The position numbers and the translations under genes were made by a program. Below are positions 62,041 through 64,000 of a stretch of 64,000 bases of DNA, one piece after another. The DNA comes from Roseobacter litoralis Och 149 (lineage in GTDB: Bacteria > Pseudomonadota > Alphaproteobacteria > Rhodobacterales > Rhodobacteraceae), in contig NC_015730.1 in the NCBI RefSeq assembly GCF_000154785.2, positions 2,666,001-2,730,000 on the forward strand. Direction: 5' to 3'. The notes under the pieces are model-generated. The model saw only the letters and a program-made list of their open reading frames with translations, searched no databases and was not told where the DNA came from. Every line of letters begins with the position of its first letter. Positions within the stretch are counted from its first letter, which is position 1.

Positions 62041-62073
62041 CACACGATGCGCGGTGGCAGTATTGAGCAGACC

Positions 62074-62880
62074 ATGAGCACGCAACCACATATCACCGAC
62101 AGCCACTGCCATCTGGATTTTCCCGATTTCAAAGGGCGTATCGACGAGGTTGTGGCCAATGCCGCAGAGGCTGGCGTCATGCGCATGGTGACGATCTGCA
62201 CCAAACTAAAGAACGAACCCGATGTGCGCGCCATCGCAGAGGCACATGCACCGATCTTTTATGCCGCCGGAACGCACCCGATGAGCGCGGCAAGCGAGCC
62301 ACTTGCGACCGTTGATGGGCTCATCGCGCTTGCGCAGCATCCAAAGTTTGTGGGTATCGGCGAAACCGGGCTCGATTACCACTACACCGCCGAGAGTGCG
62401 GAGGTACAGAAAACCTCGCTCCATACCCATATCGATGCGGCGCGGGAAACCGGTTTGCCGCTGATCATCCACGCGCGTGATGCGGATGACGATATGGCCC
62501 GCATCCTGCGCGCCGAATATAATCGTGGCGCATTCACCTGTGTGATGCATTGCTTTTCATCCTCTGCCGAATTGGCCACAGCAGCGCTTGATCTGGGGTT
62601 TTATCTTTCGATGTCGGGCATCACGGCCTTTCCCAAATCTCAGGCCCTGCGCGACATTTTTGCCGCCGCCCCGCTTGATCGCATTTTGGTAGAAACCGAC
62701 GCGCCTTATCTGGCGCCCCCACCCCATCGGGGCGAGCAAAACGAGCCTGCCTATACCGCCCACACAGCGCGGCGGGCAGCGGAAACCTTTGGGATGGACT
62801 ACACCGAATTTGCAGCGCAACTTGAGTTGAATTTCGACCGCCTATTCGCCAAGGCCGCAGCCTTTGAGGCCGCCGCATAA
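62074..62880 (+). CDS. tatD: TatD-family metal-dependent deoxyribonuclease
   Basis: 268 residues. Metal-binding motifs ITDSHCHLDFP, GIGETGLDYHY, IHARDADDD, CVMHCFSSSAE and VETDAPYLAPPPHRG. It likely acts as a 3'-5' exonuclease/DNA repair or quality-control nuclease. The start MSTQPHITDSHCHLDF is preferred to an ATG nine codons upstream; its stop overlaps the next start. Confidence 0.92.
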   Translation: MSTQPHITDSHCHLDFPDFKGRIDEVVANAAEAGVMRMVTICTKLKNEPDVRAIAEAHAPIFYAAGTHPMSAASEPLATVDGLIALAQHPKFVGIGETGLDYHYTAESAEVQKTSLHTHIDAARETGLPLIIHARDADDDMARILRAEYNRGAFTCVMHCFSSSAELATAALDLGFYLSMSGITAFPKSQALRDIFAAAPLDRILVETDAPYLAPPPHRGEQNEPAYTAHTARRAAETFGMDYTEFAAQLELNFDRLFAKAAAFEAAA

Positions 62881-63680
62881 TGGGTGAAATACAATTCACC
62901 ATATTAGGATGCGGATCATCCGGCGGCGTGCCACGGCTCGGTGGCCTCTGGGGTGATTGTGATCCGAACAATGCCAAAAACCGGCGGCGGCGGTGTTCAT
63001 TATTGGTCGAACGCATTGGCGCTGATGGCAAAACCACCGTGCTGATTGATACATCCCCCGATGTGCGCGAACAGCTTCTGGGCGAAAACATCGGGCGACT
63101 TGACGGCGTTGTCTACACCCACAGTCACGCCGATCATGTACACGGTATCGACGATTTACGCATGATCGTTTTCAACATGCGCGCGCGCCTGCCCGTCTGG
63201 GCTGATATCCCGACAAAAGACGCGTTGATGCAGCGCTTCAGCTATGTTTTTGTGCAACCGGAAGGGTCGAATTACCCGCCCATCCTCGATATGAACATTA
63301 TTGACGGGGATGTGACGATTGACGGTGCCGGGGGCCCTGTGACGCTATCGCCGTTTTTAGTTGGACATGGCGGCATGGACGCGCTGGGGTTTCGGATCGG
63401 TGATGTCGCCTATCTGCCGGATGTTGCGCATATCCCGGATGACGTCTGGACCAAATTGGACGGACTGGACTGCTGGATCGTAGATGCGCTGCGGCGCGAC
63501 CCGCATCCAACCCATTCCCATCTGGCGCAGACGCTTGAATGGGTTGAACGGCTCAAACCGAGGTCTGCCGTGCTCACGAATATGCATATCGACCTTGACT
63601 ACGAAACGGTGATGGCGGAAACGCCGGATCACATACAACCGGCCTATGATGGCCTGCGGCTGACCTACCCCGTTACCTAG
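62880..63680 (+). CDS. Metallo-beta-lactamase-fold hydrolase (PhnP-like)
   Basis: 266 residues. ILGCGSSGGVPRLGG at the start, then THSHADHVHGIDDL (HxHxDH), HGGMDALGFRIGDVAYLPDV and the C-terminal SAVLTNMHIDLDYETV. PhnP-type enzymes hydrolyse cyclic phosphodiesters; here it follows TatD, so a role in nucleotide clean-up is plausible but unproven. It begins at the stop of tatD. Confidence 0.9.
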   Translation: MGEIQFTILGCGSSGGVPRLGGLWGDCDPNNAKNRRRRCSLLVERIGADGKTTVLIDTSPDVREQLLGENIGRLDGVVYTHSHADHVHGIDDLRMIVFNMRARLPVWADIPTKDALMQRFSYVFVQPEGSNYPPILDMNIIDGDVTIDGAGGPVTLSPFLVGHGGMDALGFRIGDVAYLPDVAHIPDDVWTKLDGLDCWIVDALRRDPHPTHSHLAQTLEWVERLKPRSAVLTNMHIDLDYETVMAETPDHIQPAYDGLRLTYPVT

Positions 63681-63739
63681 GCGCACCTTTATTTTGACCA
63701 CCCTCGCCGCCCAGACCCGCAGCGGCATAAAGAGGCACC

Positions 63740-64000
63740 ATGCAAACCCTTCTTGATGTCATCCTGCCCGTCTTTCTCGTAATCGGGTTCGGATATATCG
63801 CCGTGTGGAGAGGGTTATTTCCGGTATCCGGCATAGACGGTGTCATGCGGTTTACCCAAGGGTTCGCTATCCCCTGCCTGCTGTTCAAGGCCATCGCAGA
63901 AATCGACCTGAGCAATTCCTTTGACCCCGGCCTTTTGGTAAGTTTCTACGCCGGGGCAACATTGTGTTTTATCGCGGGCATGGCTGGTGCTCGTGTGTTG
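63740..64000 (+). CDS. AEC-family (auxin efflux carrier-like) transporter, partial
   Basis: 87 codons to the right edge: MQTLLDVILPVFLVIGFGYIA, RFTQGFAIPCLLFKAIAEIDL, then FIAGMAGARVL. The N-terminal helix order and G-F-G-Y motif are typical of AEC/malonate-type transporters. The rest lies outside the window. Confidence 0.85.
   Translation, partial: MQTLLDVILPVFLVIGFGYIAVWRGLFPVSGIDGVMRFTQGFAIPCLLFKAIAEIDLSNSFDPGLLVSFYAGATLCFIAGMAGARVL

Overview
The window looks like the chromosome of a Roseobacter-clade alphaproteobacterium (Rhodobacterales) that makes bacteriochlorophyll. The grounds are an LH2 antenna operon (pucBAC), a his cluster ordered hisB-hisH-hisA-hisF-hisE, several sugar and branched-chain type ABC transporters, and a class II tRNA-Tyr whose antisense gives the spurious ORF often seen in this group. 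The aerobic anoxygenic phototrophs Roseobacter denitrificans and R. litoralis fit best, but the species is inferred, not proven.

Layout. Positions 1-7155 (all minus strand): the start of cheB, an acyl-CoA dehydrogenase, an AttEFGH-like ABC system (ATPase, fused FtsX-type permease, CrtC/AttH-like periplasmic protein) and a renalase-like flavoprotein. Positions 7156-9580 are gene-poor: a decayed Mrr-type restriction endonuclease, a LysE-family exporter and about 850 bp with little content. Positions 9439-12844 hold the puc operon: a TGT-N12-ACA (PpsR/CrtJ-type) site, pucB, pucA, an intercistronic hairpin, pucC, and a translationally coupled gene for a protein with eight 25-residue repeats. A bidirectional terminator separates it from the six-gene mnh/mrp Na+/H+ antiporter operon (12869-18816, minus). 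Positions 19028-24298 hold the his genes, interrupted by two genes on the other strand. Positions 24308-26297 carry a CoA-binding protein, a zinc-ribbon protein, an RlmB-type methyltransferase and tRNA-Tyr.

Positions 26422-40471 carry two tandem paralogous minus-strand operons. Each has a DeoR-family regulator, an ATPase, a binding protein, two permeases and a metallophosphoesterase. The first continues into a Na/Pi-type transporter and the second into an inositol-monophosphatase-family enzyme. Together they look like import systems for phosphodiester-type or polyol-phosphate compounds, with hydrolysis inside the cell. Positions 40693-44571 encode a phosphorelay: a hybrid kinase with an HPt domain, a periplasmic molybdopterin-fold sensor-like protein and a divergent NarL-type regulator.

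Positions 44735-47339 hold small hypothetical genes, a histidine phosphatase, a palindromic repeat element and a decayed ABC transporter. Positions 47510-53788 hold a GntR regulator divergent from a five-gene branched-chain-type ABC transporter ending in a hydantoin/allantoin-racemase-like enzyme. Then come a PQQ-type sugar dehydrogenase, a small membrane protein, a DUF2383-like protein, an ABC membrane domain without an ATPase, tRNA-Ser(UGA), and a housekeeping run: SPOR lipoprotein, D-Ala-D-Ala carboxypeptidase, tmk, holB, tatD-like, a PhnP-like hydrolase and the start of an AEC transporter.

The most novel-looking item is the repeat protein that closes the puc operon (11665-12714). Its repeats are nearly identical in protein but differ at synonymous sites.
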